Shown: piece after piece, positions 62,863 to 64,000 of the stretch | How positions within the stretch are numbered: position 1 is the stretch's first letter | How the letters are laid out: the number at the start of each line of letters is the position of its first letter | Assembly (NCBI GenBank): GCA_963715815.1 | Contig: OY970278.1 | Span: 2,170,001-2,234,000, forward strand | Source of the DNA: JAFAMS01 sp963715815 | GTDB taxonomy: Bacteria; Vulcanimicrobiota; Vulcanimicrobiia; Vulcanimicrobiales; Vulcanimicrobiaceae | DNA length: 64,000 nucleotides | Direction: 5' to 3' | Notes under the pieces: model-generated | What the model saw: the letters and a program-made list of their open reading frames with translations, nothing else | Databases searched by the model: none | Told to the model about the DNA's origin: nothing | Program-made: the position numbers and the translations under genes

Positions 62863-64000
62863 GTGCGATGTTCGGCGACGATGACGCCGGGCTCGGTAGC
62901 AGCCAGCGCGCGCAAATGGTCGGATGCGATCGTGACGACGAGCTCCGGATCGACCATCCCGCTCAAGTTGACGATCCGGTCACGCAGCAGCAGATGCAGC
63001 GCCGGCAGCATCTTGCCGGCATCGCCGTACGAGGTCAATGCGTCGAGAATATCACGCAATTCGTCTTCGGCCTGCGCGATCGTCGTCGGAACGATCCGCG
63101 CATGCGGGACGCGCAGACGAATCACGCCTTCGCGGTCGACGACCCGCACGGGATCTTTCACCGTTCCGAAATAGCGCAGCAAACCGGACGGAGCAACGCG
63201 CGTTGTGTACACCGAAAACTGTGGCGTGCTCGCCGCCAACAATAGAGCGCCAGGTGCCGCGCGCATCGACTCGGCTGCGATCGTGCGCCGTTCGTCTTCC
63301 GCAGCTTCGGTAAAGCGAAGGTCGCGCGCCCGCAGCTCCGTCGCTCCGGTGGCCGCCGCGCGAACGATGTTGCGCTGCGAGTCGACACTGACATCGACCT
63401 CGACGCTTTCGCGCGCAGCTCCGGCCGCGACTGCGGCATCTTCCGCTTCCGCGCGCAGCTGCGCGATATCCTCAGCGGTCGGACTCGGGATCATGCGCTC
63501 GACGACGTCGCGCACGAGCGCGAGCGCTACCCCGATCGGCGAGATGACATGCGCGTTTCGTGCAATCCGAAATTCGCAGCCGAGCGCAGTCGCCAGCGCC
63601 GGAACAAGCGCGGCTGCGCCACCGCCACCGCCCACGAGCACCATTCGCTTGAGATCGAGACCGTAGTCGGCAGCCAGACCCTCCACGGTCGAACGTGTCT
63701 TTGCAACGGCAGCGTCGATGACGGTGCGCGCGAGATCGTCAACCGAGGATCCGAAGCGCTCTGCAAGCGGCAGAAATGCGGCGCGCGCACTTTCGGCGTC
63801 GCCTCGTGCCCAGTCGTTTTCTTCAACAAAGCCCGCAATGTTTGCCGCGCACGAGAGCGTCAGGGCGAAGCGCCCACCCGCGGCATCGACCGCAACATAA
63901 TCTTCGGGATCGGACGGCAAGGGCCGGAATTCTATCGCACGCGCGCCGGCGCACGCGCCCGCAGACGCGTATACGGCGTAGTCGAGTCCCGCGATGTGCG
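62859..64000 (-). CDS. Hydantoinase/oxoprolinase (HyuA)-type protein, 5' end cut by the window
   Basis: The C-terminal 380 residues of a HyuA-family ATP-dependent amidohydrolase-like protein with an actin-type fold. The block RMVLVGGGGGAAALVPALATALG followed by HVISPIGVALALVRDVVERMI is characteristic. The frame is open past the window edge, so the start at TTG 63920 is not real. Instead of ending soon after this block as HyuA does, it adds about 200 residues (from AEDAAVAAGA to AEHRT) that I do not recognise. It is the first visible gene of a unit with the zincin and the transporter; a cyclic amide, hydantoin or oxoproline-like substrate is plausible but not shown. Confidence 0.82.
   Translation of the reverse strand, partial: HIAGLDYAVYASAGACAGARAIEFRPLPSDPEDYVAVDAAGGRFALTLSCAANIAGFVEENDWARGDAESARAAFLPLAERFGSSVDDLARTVIDAAVAKTRSTVEGLAADYGLDLKRMVLVGGGGGAAALVPALATALGCEFRIARNAHVISPIGVALALVRDVVERMIPSPTAEDIAQLRAEAEDAAVAAGAARESVEVDVSVDSQRNIVRAAATGATELRARDLRFTEAAEDERRTIAAESMRAAPGALLLAASTPQFSVYTTRVAPSGLLRYFGTVKDPVRVVDREGVIRLRVPHARIVPTTIAQAEDELRDILDALTSYGDAGKMLPALHLLLRDRIVNLSGMVDPELVVTIASDHLRALAATEPGVIVAEHRT

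Noticed and set aside
1..64000. CRISPR arrays, transposases, prophage genes, rRNA
   Set aside because: No regularly spaced repeats, transposase or phage proteins, or rRNA segments were found on either strand.

Overview
The window is dense, high-GC bacterial chromosome carrying about 65 protein genes, one tRNA-Asn and no phage or IS element. Genes overlap by 1-4 bases within operons and by 4-36 bases tail-to-tail between convergent pairs. The gene mix (form II CoxL-like hydroxylase, SpoVS with a YmdB-type phosphodiesterase, MASE1 and PAS phosphatases of the SpoIIE type, B12-dependent methylmalonyl-CoA metabolism, aromatic-CoA catabolism, several DUF-only genes) suggests an uncultured soil lineage, perhaps Eremiobacterota/Vulcanimicrobiota (WPS-2). 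That placement is inference; no rRNA or ribosomal protein is present to test it.

Layout. 1-3.4 kb: Liv-type ABC importer and a DUF59 Fe-S assembly protein. 3.5-4.7 kb: membrane protein with a cyclic-nucleotide domain and a degenerate GGDEF. 4.7-16.7 kb: an acyl-CoA module. It has an acyl-CoA carboxylase beta subunit, a PaaX-type repressor, and a divergent operon with a BoxB/PaaA-like di-iron oxygenase, enoyl-CoA hydratase, benzoate-CoA-ligase-like enzyme, two CoA-transferase subunits, a FabI-like reductase, a hidden 54-residue epsilon-like protein, a biotin-dependent carboxylase alpha subunit, methylmalonyl-CoA mutase and epimerase. Together they could import an aromatic or related acid, activate it to a CoA thioester, oxidise the ring and pass propionyl-CoA to succinyl-CoA. 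The oxygenase reductase and the mutase cobalamin subunit are not in the window.

16.7-21.1 kb: PAS-PP2C-HATPase regulator, DUF4127 protein, MATE exporter. 21.1-28.6 kb: murQ-coxG-xdhC opposite coxS-coxL-coxM and an FAD monooxygenase. 28.6-34 kb: a murein-recycling operon (nagZ, serine hydrolase, anmK, BadF-type sugar kinase). 34-43.7 kb: aspartic protease, RsbW-like kinase, TPR-ATP-grasp protein, MASE1-PP2C phosphatase, oligopeptide-type binding protein, LysR regulator, a 37-residue membrane protein, tRNA-Asn, STAS protein. 43.7-52 kb: amidase, cyclase-family hydrolase, sugar-acid dehydratase and three MFS transporters. 52-57.2 kb: metK and ahcY behind a structured leader, then PHP phosphoesterase, spoVS, ymdB and an unknown gene. 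57.4-59.5 kb: ECF sigma, zinc-finger anti-sigma and RseB-like protein. 59.5-64 kb: malic enzyme, then a coupled unit of anion transporter, IrrE-like zincin and HyuA-type protein running off the edge.

The most interesting signals are the consensus promoter and palindrome under PaaX, the hidden carboxylase epsilon-like gene, two genes with no usable ATG/GTG/TTG start (ymdB and the BadF-type kinase), the ahcY leader, and the zincin-HyuA-transporter unit.
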